Source of the DNA: Butyricicoccus faecihominis
Lineage (GTDB): Bacteria > Bacillota > Clostridia > Oscillospirales > Butyricicoccaceae
Assembly (NCBI RefSeq): GCF_024462775.1
Contig: NZ_JANGCE010000002.1
Coordinates: 1-64,000 of the forward strand
DNA: 64,000 nt
Direction of reading: 5' to 3'
This document shows positions 44,664 through 52,628 of this stretch, in pieces; position 1 is the stretch's first letter, and each line of letters opens with the position of its first letter. The translations under genes were made by a program, and so were the position numbers. A model generated the notes under the pieces. It was not told where the DNA came from, ran no database searches, and saw nothing but the letters and a program-made list of their open reading frames with translations.

Positions 44664-45680
44664 TTATTTCAGCTCCACCGTTTTTCCTGCGCGCAGCGCC
44701 TCGGTCGCGGCATAGGTCGCTTCGGTGCATTTGGTGCCGTCGTAAACCGTTACTTCAGGCTTTCGTCCTTCGCTGACACAGTTGATAAACTCGATCATTT
44801 CATTGAGGAACGCCTCGCGCCAGCGTTCCAGAAAATCCTCGGTGCATTGCTGCACCGCGCCGGTATGGTCGTAGATGAGCACGCGGTTTTTCTCCGGCAC
44901 CACCGCAATGCGCAGGATGCCCTCGGTGCCCTGTATCTCGGTCTCCACATGCGAACCGTGCGGCGCGATACGGCCCGAATCAAACAGGGCGACCGTGCCG
45001 TTTTTAAACTCCATCAGCGCCACGGCGTTGTCTACATCGCCGCAGTCGGCAAGCTCCTGATATTTATAGCAGCCGCCTGCCGCCGTGATCTTTTTTACAT
45101 CGCTTTCCAGCAGCCAGCGCGCCAAGTCAATGTCGTGCACGGTCAGGTCGCGGAAGATACCGCCGCTCGTTGGCGCGAATGGCAAAAAGCTGTCGATGCG
45201 CGAATCCGGGTCCAGACTGGTACACTTGACTAAAAACGGCTTGCCGATCTTGCCTTCGCGGATCATTTGCTTGGCCGCCGCGTAAGAGGGGTCGAACCGG
45301 CGCATGAACCCCAACTGGAACACTAGCTCCGGGTGTGCCTCGACCGCTTGCTCCGCTTGCTTGCACTGCGGCACATCCACGCCCAGCGGTTTTTCCGAAA
45401 ATACGTGCAGACCGCGCGCCATCGCCTTACCGATCTGCTCGCAATGCTGCCCCGAGGGGGACACGATCACAACCGCTTCCATTTCCATATTGGTCAGGAA
45501 CTGATCAAAATCGGTGTACACGGACGGGACGCCCCAGTTATCTTTTACAAACGCCGCCTCTTCGGGCCGTACGCTGCACGCGGCGACAAGCGCCGCGTTC
45601 GGAATCTGGAACATCAGGTTGTTTGCGTGGCGCATGCCCAGCCGCCCAAGGCCGACGATGCCAACTTTTACCTTTTTCAT
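44664..45680 (-). CDS. iolG: Inositol 2-dehydrogenase, Gfo/Idh/MocA family
   Basis: This 338-residue NAD-dependent dehydrogenase oxidises myo-inositol to 2-keto-myo-inositol, the first step of the pathway. It has GIVGLGRLGMRHANNL (Rossmann Gly motif, residues 8-23), FSEKPLGVD (catalytic Lys) and FRDLTVHDIDLARWLL (with the Asp and His of the active site). It is the first gene of the catabolic operon, and its promoter shares blocks with the importer promoter. Scyllo-inositol or another isomer is an alternative substrate. Confidence 0.9.
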   Translation of the reverse strand: MKKVKVGIVGLGRLGMRHANNLMFQIPNAALVAACSVRPEEAAFVKDNWGVPSVYTDFDQFLTNMEMEAVVIVSPSGQHCEQIGKAMARGLHVFSEKPLGVDVPQCKQAEQAVEAHPELVFQLGFMRRFDPSYAAAKQMIREGKIGKPFLVKCTSLDPDSRIDSFLPFAPTSGGIFRDLTVHDIDLARWLLESDVKKITAAGGCYKYQELADCGDVDNAVALMEFKNGTVALFDSGRIAPHGSHVETEIQGTEGILRIAVVPEKNRVLIYDHTGAVQQCTEDFLERWREAFLNEMIEFINCVSEGRKPEVTVYDGTKCTEATYAATEALRAGKTVELK

Positions 45681-46097
45681 TTGTCATCACCTTTTCTCTA
45701 TTTGCTAAGTTCTGCGTTTCTCTATCGTTTCTTTACTTTTCTTAGGTATGATTATAGCGAAACCGCCAGCTTAGCGAAAGGAAAATCCTGCTCTGTTTTC
45801 ACGGAATTTTAATTTAATTTTGGCCGCCTTTGTATTTTATTGCGCATTTCCCCGCGCATTTTCCCTTGCAGATAGAAAAAAACGGTTCGTCGACTGACGC
45901 CCCGTTCCATTTGTCTGCAATCTGCTGTGGTTTTACTGTTTTGCGTCCTCGCTCAAATCATCAACAAATATAGCATACTCAACAATTTTTAATTATCATT
46001 TTATTGCGTTTTATATCTTGTTTTAGCGCTTTGAAATTTGATATCATCAAAGTGTCATAAAAATATCGGTTTCTGTGCGATTCAAGGAGGTCGTTTT
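45681..46097. other. Divergent regulatory region iolG / AraC
   Basis: This 417-base gap contains the iolG promoter module (45751-45790) on the left. On the right is AT-rich DNA with a possible TTGAAA (46031-46036) for the rightward AraC gene. No further gene is seen. Confidence 0.45.
45751..45790 (-). promoter_or_regulatory. Promoter/operator module of the iolG operon
   Basis: Read leftward, GATTTTCCTTTCGC (45788-45775 region), then TATAAT (45756-45751), then the downstream repeats AAAGAAACGATAGAGAAACGCAG (two GAAACG copies, about 45710-45732). Order and spacing match the importer promoter at 36878-36914, which is strong evidence for joint control by the DeoR-type or AraC-type regulator. Confidence 0.62.
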
Positions 46098-46943
46098 ATG
46101 GAGACAATGGTTTGGCGCAAAGATCTTACGCTACCACAGTTGTTGTATGTCGATAACACCACGGCCGCGAATCACATCCACTGTATGCATAAGCACGGCC
46201 GTATCCTCGAGATCTTGCTGATCGTATCCGGACACGGCATCTACTGTGTGGAGGATGAACGCTATCTGATCGAAAGCGGCGATATTATCATTTGCAACGC
46301 CGGTTCGATCCACGATCAAATCCCGTGCGACCGCGAACCCTACGTTACCGCCTGTATCGGCCTGACCGATCTGCACCTTCCCGAGCTGCCTCAAAATTGC
46401 CTGATCGCGCCCGATTCGCCCTCGCTGTTCCATCATCCCGCGCAGTTCGGTGAAATCGTCAAGCTGACACAGCTGATCTGCGCGCATATTCACGGCTTTT
46501 CCGAGACCGACCGCCTGCTTTGCCGTCACCTGTTGACTTGTCTACTGGAAAACGTGCTGCAAATGATCTCCTTCTGGCCGCGCCAAAACCCACAGAAAGA
46601 CGAGCCGCTCATGCGGCAGATTAAGGCCTATATCGATGAGCATTACGCCGAGGAGCTTTCCTTGGCCCAGCTCAGCGCGTTGTTTTATATCAGCCCCTAT
46701 CATCTGTCGCATTTATTTAAAAAATATCTGAACTATTCGCTGATTCAATACGTCATCCGACGGCGTATCGGCGAGGCGCAGTCGTTGCTGATGAGCACCC
46801 GTATCAGCATTACCGATATCGCCGGGCGGACAGGTTTTGCCGATACCAGCCACTTCAGTAAGCTTTTTGTCAAATATGTCGGCATGAGCCCTAGCGAATA
46901 CCGCAAGTACCGCCACGAAAAGGCCCCTGCTGCGAATAATTAG
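46098..46943 (+). CDS. AraC-family regulator beside the iol operon
   Basis: This 281-residue protein has an N-terminal cupin (HIHCMHKHGRILEILLIVSGHG, key His residues near 20-28) and two AraC helix-turn-helix motifs at the C-terminus (LAQLSALFYISPYHLSHLFKK and ITDIAGRTGFADTSHFSKLF). The start at 46098 follows AAGGAGG (46084-46090) by 7 bases. It is divergent from iolG and probably activates it in response to inositol or a derivative, alongside the DeoR regulator at 32249-33022. Confidence 0.87.
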   Translation: METMVWRKDLTLPQLLYVDNTTAANHIHCMHKHGRILEILLIVSGHGIYCVEDERYLIESGDIIICNAGSIHDQIPCDREPYVTACIGLTDLHLPELPQNCLIAPDSPSLFHHPAQFGEIVKLTQLICAHIHGFSETDRLLCRHLLTCLLENVLQMISFWPRQNPQKDEPLMRQIKAYIDEHYAEELSLAQLSALFYISPYHLSHLFKKYLNYSLIQYVIRRRIGEAQSLLMSTRISITDIAGRTGFADTSHFSKLFVKYVGMSPSEYRKYRHEKAPAANN

Positions 46944-47143
46944 CCGCTTCCTCTTCCTACATATCAAAAAGTCCTCTTCGCGCCGCGGCGCATATAAAAA
47001 GGAATCGCGCCCTACGATCTCGGTGAATCCCTTGTTTTTTCCTATGCGTTTCCCTTCACTAAATGACATTGATCATGTATCTCACTTTTTTAACAAACCG
47101 GCTTCTCTTGCGACAGACTGTCAAAATATTTTTCGACAGTTCA

Positions 47144-47177
47144 AACAGCGCCATCCGCATATGCGGATGGCGCTGTT
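47144..47177. terminator. Perfect 34-base palindrome between converging genes
   Basis: AACAGCGCCATCCGCAT is followed directly by its exact reverse complement (47144-47177). The T-runs on both sides are short, so it is a weak or protein-assisted terminator for the AraC gene and the hybrid kinase gene. Confidence 0.6.
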
Positions 47178-47194
47178 TAGGCGATTGTATATAT

Positions 47195-50100
47195 TTAATC
47201 TTGTTCCGGGTTCATGAAGTCGTATAGGGTTTGATAGAGGCGTTTCGGATCGATCGGCTTTGCCAGATGCGCGTTCATTCCCGCCGCCTTGCTTTTTTCG
47301 ATATCATCGTCGAACGCATTCGCGGTCATGGCAATGATCGGGATGCTTTCCGCATCCGCGTTGCTGAGGTGGCGGATGTTGGTGGTAGCCGTCAGTCCAT
47401 CCATTAAGGGCATGCGGATATCCATTAGGATCGCGCTGTAATAGCCCTCCGGAGATTTACTGAACATTTCCAGCGCCCGCAGACCGTTTTCCGCCGTGTC
47501 GACCTGAAAGCCCTTATCCTCCAGCAGCATCACGGCTACCTCGGTATTAATGGCGTTGTCCTCGGCCAAAAGCAAGCGCTTTCCCGTAAAATCAAAATCC
47601 ACGTTTTGTTCCGGCTGCGACAGCGCTTCCTTGTGACCCAGCGCCTTGGTAAATGCCGAAACCAAGGAGGATTTGAACATTGGCTTGCTCATCAGCAGGT
47701 TGACGCCCGCCAGCTTAGCCTCGTGCTCAATCGAGATCCAGTCATAGGCGGTCATGATGATGATGGTGACCTCGGGCCCGACAATGGCGCGAATCCGGCG
47801 GGCGGTCTCGATACCGTCCATCTCCGGCATCTTCCAGTCGATCAGGATCATATCGTAATACTGTTCCGCGCTTCTGAGCTCCGTGACCCGGTCGACAGCC
47901 TTGCGGCCGCTGTCCACCCATTCCGCCTTAACGCCCATTTCACGCAGGGTGACGATGGCGCTTTCGCATACCGCAACATCATCGTCCACAACCAACGTTT
48001 TCAGGTGCGCGAAATTGCAATCCTGAAGTTTCTGGTGATGGCGCAGCTTTTCTTCCTCCGTGATACCAAGCTTTACATCCACCGTAAATTCCGTGCCGAT
48101 GCCCCGGATCGAGCGCACGGTGATTTTGCCGTCCATCATATCCACGATGTTCTTGGAGATCGCAAGCCCCAGACCTGTGCCGCCATAAAGCGCGGTCGTA
48201 CCCGTGGATTCCTGCGAAAACGGTTCAAAAATATGCGGGAGAAACTCTTCGCTCATGCCGACGCCCGTATCGTTTACAATAAAGCGAATGGTGGCGTCGT
48301 TTTTATTCTTTCTGCGCAGGGCGGCGGAGAACGTCACTTTGCCGCCTTCACCGGTGAACTTGATCGCATTGGACAGGATATTGATGAGCACCTGCTGCAG
48401 CTTCATGGCGTCGCCGATATAGTAGTCGTCAAGCACCGCGTCTACGATGCATTCATAATCCACGCCCTTTGTATCCGCCTGTGAATAGCAGATGGAATTG
48501 ATGCCGTTTAAAAAATCCTCTGTGGGGATTTTCTCGTTTTTCAGCAGCATTTTGCCGCTTTCGATCCGGCTCATATCCAAAATATCATTGATCAGAGACA
48601 AAAGGAACCGCGAAGAGATCCCGATTTTCGAGATGCAATCCGCCACCTGTTCATCATCCCCGATGGACTGCGCAGCAATGGTGCTCATGCCGATGATCGC
48701 GTTCATGGGGGTACGGATCTCGTGGCTCATGCGGGATAAAAAGTCGCTTTTAGCGGCGTTTGCCTGCTCTGCCGCCACCAAAGCCGAGGCCAGCTCCTCC
48801 TTCTGCCGCTGTTCCTGCAAGACGATATCGGTCACATCGGCCCGCGTCATACAAACACGGTGCAGCTCCTGATTGACGTAAAACACCTGAAACTTCTTGA
48901 CCCGTGGACCGCGCTCTTCCTGCACCTCCAACACAAAGGTATAGGAATCGGTCTCGGCAAGTTGCTTACGCATGTAGGTAAAGTCTACTTTGCGTAAAAA
49001 CTCTTCATGGGCGGCAGCTCCCATGCTGCGTTCCGCGATCAGGCGGGCTTCTTTTTGAAAGCCGCCCTGAAACGGGATGCTCTTGCTCCAGTTATCATCA
49101 TGGGCGACCAGACGGTATTCGCCTTTCAGCAAATCGATCTCGGTGATGATGTCATAATCGAACTGTGCGATTTTATTGAGCAGCTGCTCTTGCAGCTTCT
49201 GCTCGGTAACGTCCAACGTATAAAAGAAAATGATGATATCGCCGGTTTCGGGGTTCCGGCAAGAGCGAAAGCTTGTGTTGCTCCAAAACACGCTGCCGTC
49301 ATTTTGCTTTTGCAGAAAATCAAAATGATACTCTATTTTTCCGACGGCATAATCGGCCAAAATCTTGTCGCGGCATAAATTCTGCAATATCTCCTGCCCC
49401 ACCTGCGCTTCGAGGGCGGAAGCCGCCAAATTTTCTATCGTTTGGTCATAGGTATCCCCAATCTGCGCGATCGATACATCGGAAATGGAAACATAGTTCT
49501 CTACCCGGTTCTTGGTGACATTGACGCGCCCTTGATTGCTGCCCTCCGCGGAGGAAGCTTCTACGAAATAAGCCAGTTCCTTTTCATAGAGCTCCCGCAC
49601 TCGCTCCTGCATCTGTTTTTCCTCTGTGATATCGACGAATACGCAGTAAAAATATTTTGCATCCGCCTGCTCGGAAACGAGCTGCGCCTTTATCGCGATC
49701 CATTTTATCACGCCGTCCTTGCAGATCAGGCGGTTTTCATTGCGTATGGTATTACTATGTTCGAGCTGCGCGAGCAGCTTGTCCGTCATGACCGCCAGAT
49801 CCTCCGGATAGATCACGGCGGCCATCCGGTTGCCCATAGCCGCAAATTCTTCCCGGGTATAGCCCATAAACTCAAATAAGCCGTCGTTCGCGTCGATCAC
49901 AGAAAAGTCCGCGTCGAACCGGCAGCGGAAAACAGCGCCGGGGATGTTGTTGTAAAGCCGCAGGACCTCGTCCTGCGCCTGCCGCTGCGCCGTGATATCG
50001 ATGCAGACCGAGGAGATCGCCGGTCTGCCGTCCTCAGCCGTCATCCTGCGCCCCAGATCGTGCACCCAAATATACGAGCCGTCCTTTTTCTTCATTCGAT

Positions 50101-50785
50101 ATTCAACGACATAGCTCTCCGATTCTGCAAGCTGGGCGGCCACCTGTTCGTCGACCAAGACACGGTCGTCCGGATGCATGCAGTTTGAAACCAATCCGCC
50201 GATATCGGTCACAAATTCTTGTTCGCTTTCATAGCCGAGGTAGCTGAGCATTTGCCGGTTGATAAAATAAAAGGGAAAACCCGTTTCTATGTATCCGCCC
50301 ATCATACCGCCGGGCAGCGAATCGTTTAGCAGCTCCTGCCTTTGCTGGGCAATGTTTTGGATCACCAGCGTTTGGGGGTAGTGCTCGCTCCCTCGCTGGC
50401 TGCTTCCCGGCTCGGCCACATGAAAGCTGATGATTTTCCACGTTCCGTCCTCCGCCCCGAGCAGGGTGAAAAATCCGCGCAGATGCCAAGTATACTGTGA
50501 ATTTTGCAGCACGATTTCCATGGAAATCCCGCCGACGTCTGCGGTCAATCGCTGCTCATTTATCACGGACAGCTCGCATGCAAACGGTTCCGGCATTTCT
50601 GCAATGTCCTGCCGAATGTACTCGTCCATCGCCGCTTTGCCTCGGGCAAATTCATTCCTCCCCGTGCCGACGAAAGTCACCCCGTCAGATAAAAGTGCCA
50701 TTGCCGCATCTGCATCGCGCTGTTCAAACCATGCTTTACAAAAATCGCATACAATATCCTTGACTCCCCTGATTCGTGTCATCAT
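47195..50785 (-). CDS. Hybrid sensor histidine kinase with SnoaL-like and multiple PAS domains and two receivers
   Basis: This 1196-residue cytoplasmic protein has no transmembrane helix. Domains in order are: a SnoaL/NTF2-like domain (about 5-130), two clear PAS/PAC units (about 165-275 and 280-390), further PAS-like regions to about 680, HisKA (LSRMSHEIRTPMNAIIGMS, about 700), HATPase (NAIKFTGEGG, NDTGVGM, GGTGLGLAISK), receiver 1 (VVDDDVAV, phospho-Asp in LIDWKMPEMDG) and receiver 2 (LAEDNAIN, phospho-Asp in LMDIRMPLMDG). No HPt domain or DNA-binding partner is encoded nearby. It probably senses a soluble ligand; the SnoaL domain at the front is unusual. Confidence 0.9.
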   Translation of the reverse strand: MMTRIRGVKDIVCDFCKAWFEQRDADAAMALLSDGVTFVGTGRNEFARGKAAMDEYIRQDIAEMPEPFACELSVINEQRLTADVGGISMEIVLQNSQYTWHLRGFFTLLGAEDGTWKIISFHVAEPGSSQRGSEHYPQTLVIQNIAQQRQELLNDSLPGGMMGGYIETGFPFYFINRQMLSYLGYESEQEFVTDIGGLVSNCMHPDDRVLVDEQVAAQLAESESYVVEYRMKKKDGSYIWVHDLGRRMTAEDGRPAISSVCIDITAQRQAQDEVLRLYNNIPGAVFRCRFDADFSVIDANDGLFEFMGYTREEFAAMGNRMAAVIYPEDLAVMTDKLLAQLEHSNTIRNENRLICKDGVIKWIAIKAQLVSEQADAKYFYCVFVDITEEKQMQERVRELYEKELAYFVEASSAEGSNQGRVNVTKNRVENYVSISDVSIAQIGDTYDQTIENLAASALEAQVGQEILQNLCRDKILADYAVGKIEYHFDFLQKQNDGSVFWSNTSFRSCRNPETGDIIIFFYTLDVTEQKLQEQLLNKIAQFDYDIITEIDLLKGEYRLVAHDDNWSKSIPFQGGFQKEARLIAERSMGAAAHEEFLRKVDFTYMRKQLAETDSYTFVLEVQEERGPRVKKFQVFYVNQELHRVCMTRADVTDIVLQEQRQKEELASALVAAEQANAAKSDFLSRMSHEIRTPMNAIIGMSTIAAQSIGDDEQVADCISKIGISSRFLLSLINDILDMSRIESGKMLLKNEKIPTEDFLNGINSICYSQADTKGVDYECIVDAVLDDYYIGDAMKLQQVLINILSNAIKFTGEGGKVTFSAALRRKNKNDATIRFIVNDTGVGMSEEFLPHIFEPFSQESTGTTALYGGTGLGLAISKNIVDMMDGKITVRSIRGIGTEFTVDVKLGITEEEKLRHHQKLQDCNFAHLKTLVVDDDVAVCESAIVTLREMGVKAEWVDSGRKAVDRVTELRSAEQYYDMILIDWKMPEMDGIETARRIRAIVGPEVTIIIMTAYDWISIEHEAKLAGVNLLMSKPMFKSSLVSAFTKALGHKEALSQPEQNVDFDFTGKRLLLAEDNAINTEVAVMLLEDKGFQVDTAENGLRALEMFSKSPEGYYSAILMDIRMPLMDGLTATTNIRHLSNADAESIPIIAMTANAFDDDIEKSKAAGMNAHLAKPIDPKRLYQTLYDFMNPEQD

Positions 50786-50978
50786 TCTCTTTTTTCCTTC
50801 CCATGGCGGTTCTATATCTGACCATTCCGCATCAAGCAGGCCGCAGGTAAATTATAGTCCTTTTTATTATAGCACGGTATCTCAAAACGGTCTACTATGC
50901 AATCTCGCAGAGATATGGCCTAGAGATTTTATTGTACGGTTTTAGCGGGAATGCCTAGCAAAAGCTGTATAAAAGGCA

Positions 50979-51007
50979 TTGACAAACCAGCCAATGCCTT
51001 TTATAAT
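50979..51007 (+). promoter_or_regulatory. Consensus promoter of tRNA-Pro
   Basis: TTGACA (50979-50984) and TATAAT (51002-51007) are spaced by 17 bases, a perfect match, 58 bases upstream of the tRNA. Confidence 0.88.
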
Positions 51008-51064
51008 AAATTAGTATTGCTCTATCGCATGAAATGCAAATTTTGTGCAAAACAGCATGGACAT

Positions 51065-51140
51065 CCGGGTGTAGCGCAGTTGGTAGCGCGCCTGCTTTGG
51101 GAGCAGGATGCCGCAGGTTCGAATCCTGTCACTCGGACCA
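51065..51140 (+). tRNA. tRNA-Pro (anticodon TGG)
   Basis: This is a complete 76-base cloverleaf: acceptor CCGGGTG / CACTCGG, D-arm GCGC-AGTTGGTA-GCGC, anticodon stem CCTGC / GCAGG with loop TTTGGGA, T-arm GCAGG-TTCGAAT-CCTGT, and encoded CCA. It reads CCA and related proline codons. Confidence 0.95.
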
Positions 51141-51317
51141 AAAGTACAAGGCAAAAAAGATTATGGCCCGTAAAGCCAGTGTTTTCAAGCCTTGTGGGGC
51201 CCTCAGCTAAGAAAAGTTGAAGGCCTTTATTCTTAGATATCAGACCACCCAAAGGTCACTCCGGCAGGAGTCGAACCCCCGGCTATCGGGAGAATAAGGC
51301 GGATGTACAACGGAATA
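51141..51317. other. Non-coding stretch after tRNA-Pro with a T-arm-like remnant
   Basis: There is no gene here. On the minus strand at about 51259-51286 the sequence CCGGGGGTTCGACTCCTG looks like the T-arm and 3' end of a decayed tRNA or tmRNA. It may be an old integration site at the left edge of the redox cluster. Only the resemblance is seen; no cloverleaf can be completed. Confidence 0.3.
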
Positions 51318-51358
51318 AAGCACAAGGGCGGCTCCGGCAGGAACCGCCCTTGTGCTTT
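51318..51358. terminator. Bidirectional intrinsic terminator
   Basis: AAAGCACAAGGGCGG (51318-51332 region) pairs with CCGCCCTTGTGCTTT (from 51344), with an inner TCC / GGA extension and T-runs on both strands. It ends the leftward lysR gene and any rightward read-through from tRNA-Pro. Confidence 0.85.
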
Positions 51359-51366
51359 TTCTGGAG

Positions 51367-52260
51367 CTATATGCTATTTGTAGCCAAAAGCAAACTCCGC
51401 TGTAATTGAGCTAGAAACACCTCGGCTGCCCTGGTAAACACTTGGTACTTTTTCCAGACGACATACATTTTTGTTTCAAGGGCGGGCGTCAGCGGACGGA
51501 AGCACAATTCACTGTCAACACCAACGTTGATGAGCTTGCCGAAGGTGAGGACATAGCCCAAGCCCTCCCGCGCTAATATACCCGCGTTATAGGCCAAATT
51601 GAAGGTGGCCACGATGTTCAGGGAGTCCACCCTTTCCCCGAACCACTTGGGGAAGTCCTCCGTGATCCCCTGACGGGAACAGATGAGCGGTAAATGTAAT
51701 AGATCTTCGATTTGGACAGCCTCCTTTTGGGCAAGGGGACTGTCCTTTCGCATGACCACTCCCCAGGTATCAGAGGACGGCATCTCCAGGTAATTGTATT
51801 TTGACAAATCCACCGTCTGGGCGATCACCGCGAAGTCCAGCAGCCCCCGGTCCAGCCGCTCCGACAGGTCCTCCGTGTTGCCGCTGTACAAATGCAGGCG
51901 GATGCGGGGGTATTGCTCCTGCATGGCCTTGACGCAGCGGGCCAGGTGCTTGATGTCGTCGGACTCGGCGCAGCCCACCCGAATATCTCCGCCGGTCAGC
52001 TCCCCCAGGGCCTTGAATTCCTCCTCGGTCTTATCCACCATGTCCAAGATGTCCTCCGCCCGCTTGCGCAGCAGCATCCCCTCCTCGGTGAGGCGGACGC
52101 TGAAACTGCTGCGGACAAACAGCTTTTTCCCCAGCTCGCCCTCCAAGTCCTTGAGCTGCTTGGACAGCGTGGGCTGGGAAATGTGAAGCCGCTGTGCCGC
52201 GTGGGTCACGCTCCCCTCACGGGCCACCTCCAGAAAATACCGCAAAACCCGAATTTCCAT
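51367..52260 (-). CDS. LysR-family regulator of the redox cluster
   Basis: This 297-residue regulator has a winged helix-turn-helix at residues 1-60 (VTHAAQRLHISQPTLSKQLKDL) and a periplasmic-binding-protein-like effector domain from about 90. The ATG at 52260 follows GGAGGTG. A much longer frame upstream lacks a ribosome binding site and is rejected. It is divergent from the redox operon, and a TGTTATT-N9-AATAACA palindrome (52293-52315) overlaps its own -35 box. This is the classic arrangement of an autoregulated LysR activator. Confidence 0.92.
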   Translation of the reverse strand: MEIRVLRYFLEVAREGSVTHAAQRLHISQPTLSKQLKDLEGELGKKLFVRSSFSVRLTEEGMLLRKRAEDILDMVDKTEEEFKALGELTGGDIRVGCAESDDIKHLARCVKAMQEQYPRIRLHLYSGNTEDLSERLDRGLLDFAVIAQTVDLSKYNYLEMPSSDTWGVVMRKDSPLAQKEAVQIEDLLHLPLICSRQGITEDFPKWFGERVDSLNIVATFNLAYNAGILAREGLGYVLTFGKLINVGVDSELCFRPLTPALETKMYVVWKKYQVFTRAAEVFLAQLQRSLLLATNSI

Positions 52261-52278
52261 GATAACACCTCCAAGGAC

Positions 52279-52307
52279 AGTATACCAGGAGATGTTATTT
52301 GATTCAA
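52279..52307 (-). promoter_or_regulatory. Promoter of the lysR gene
   Basis: Reading leftward, TTGAAT (52307-52302) and TATACT (52284-52279) are spaced by 17 bases. The -35 box lies inside the LysR-type palindrome. Confidence 0.65.
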
Positions 52308-52315
52308 GAATAACA
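52293..52315. promoter_or_regulatory. LysR-type operator
   Basis: The perfect inverted repeat TGTTATT-TGATTCAAG-AATAACA includes a T-N11-A core, as expected for LysR proteins. It is located between the two divergent promoters. Confidence 0.65.
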
Positions 52316-52334
52316 CAATATAGAAAATGGGTAT

Positions 52335-52363
52335 TTGCTATATCAGAAAAGGGACCGTATAAT
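52335..52363 (+). promoter_or_regulatory. Promoter of the redox operon
   Basis: TTGCTA (52335-52340) and TATAAT (52358-52363) are spaced by 17 bases. The box lies 20 bases downstream of the LysR-type palindrome, a position suited to activation. Confidence 0.6.
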
Positions 52364-52385
52364 TGAGACAAAGGGAGGTGAAGCC

Positions 52386-52628
52386 GTGCCAGAAGCGTCG
52401 GATACCCAGAGCATCCTGCGTCAAAACCTGATGGACGCGGGTTGTGACCAGGAGATGGTCCAGCGGTGCGCCGCATTGGCCGGGGAAGAAAGGACAGCGG
52501 AGGTGCTGCGCATCCTCTCACGCCACAGGCGAACTCTGCTGGACACGGTCCACCAGAGGGAAAAGCAGATCGACTGTCTGGACTACCTCGTTTACAAACT
52601 GAAAAAAGAACAATCTATGGAGGAATGA
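52386..52628 (+). CDS. Small helical protein of unknown function at the head of the redox operon
   Basis: This 80-residue protein starts at GTG (52386) because GGGAGGTG (52373-52380) lies just upstream. It is predicted to be all helix, with ASDTQSILRQNLMDAGCDQE at the front and a charged coiled-coil-like tail (HQREKQIDCLDYLVYKLKKE). It contains three Cys. Its stop touches the start of the alcohol dehydrogenase gene. I do not recognise a described function; a regulatory or partner role for the dehydrogenase is a guess. Confidence 0.65.
   Translation: MPEASDTQSILRQNLMDAGCDQEMVQRCAALAGEERTAEVLRILSRHRRTLLDTVHQREKQIDCLDYLVYKLKKEQSMEE

Noticed and set aside
51160-51210. Short frame MARKASVFKPCGALS after tRNA-Pro, resembling a recombinase start
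   Set aside because: It is only 15 codons before a stop, with no further similarity and no ribosome binding site. It is too little to call an integrase fragment.
51022-51252. Leftward open frame with VTGFEPAASCSQSRRATNCATPG
   Set aside because: This is again the reverse translation of a tRNA, here tRNA-Pro, and not a protein-coding gene.
52261-52521. N-terminal extension of the LysR protein
   Set aside because: It would cover the promoters and operator. The helix-turn-helix begins right after the ATG at 52260, as in all LysR proteins.
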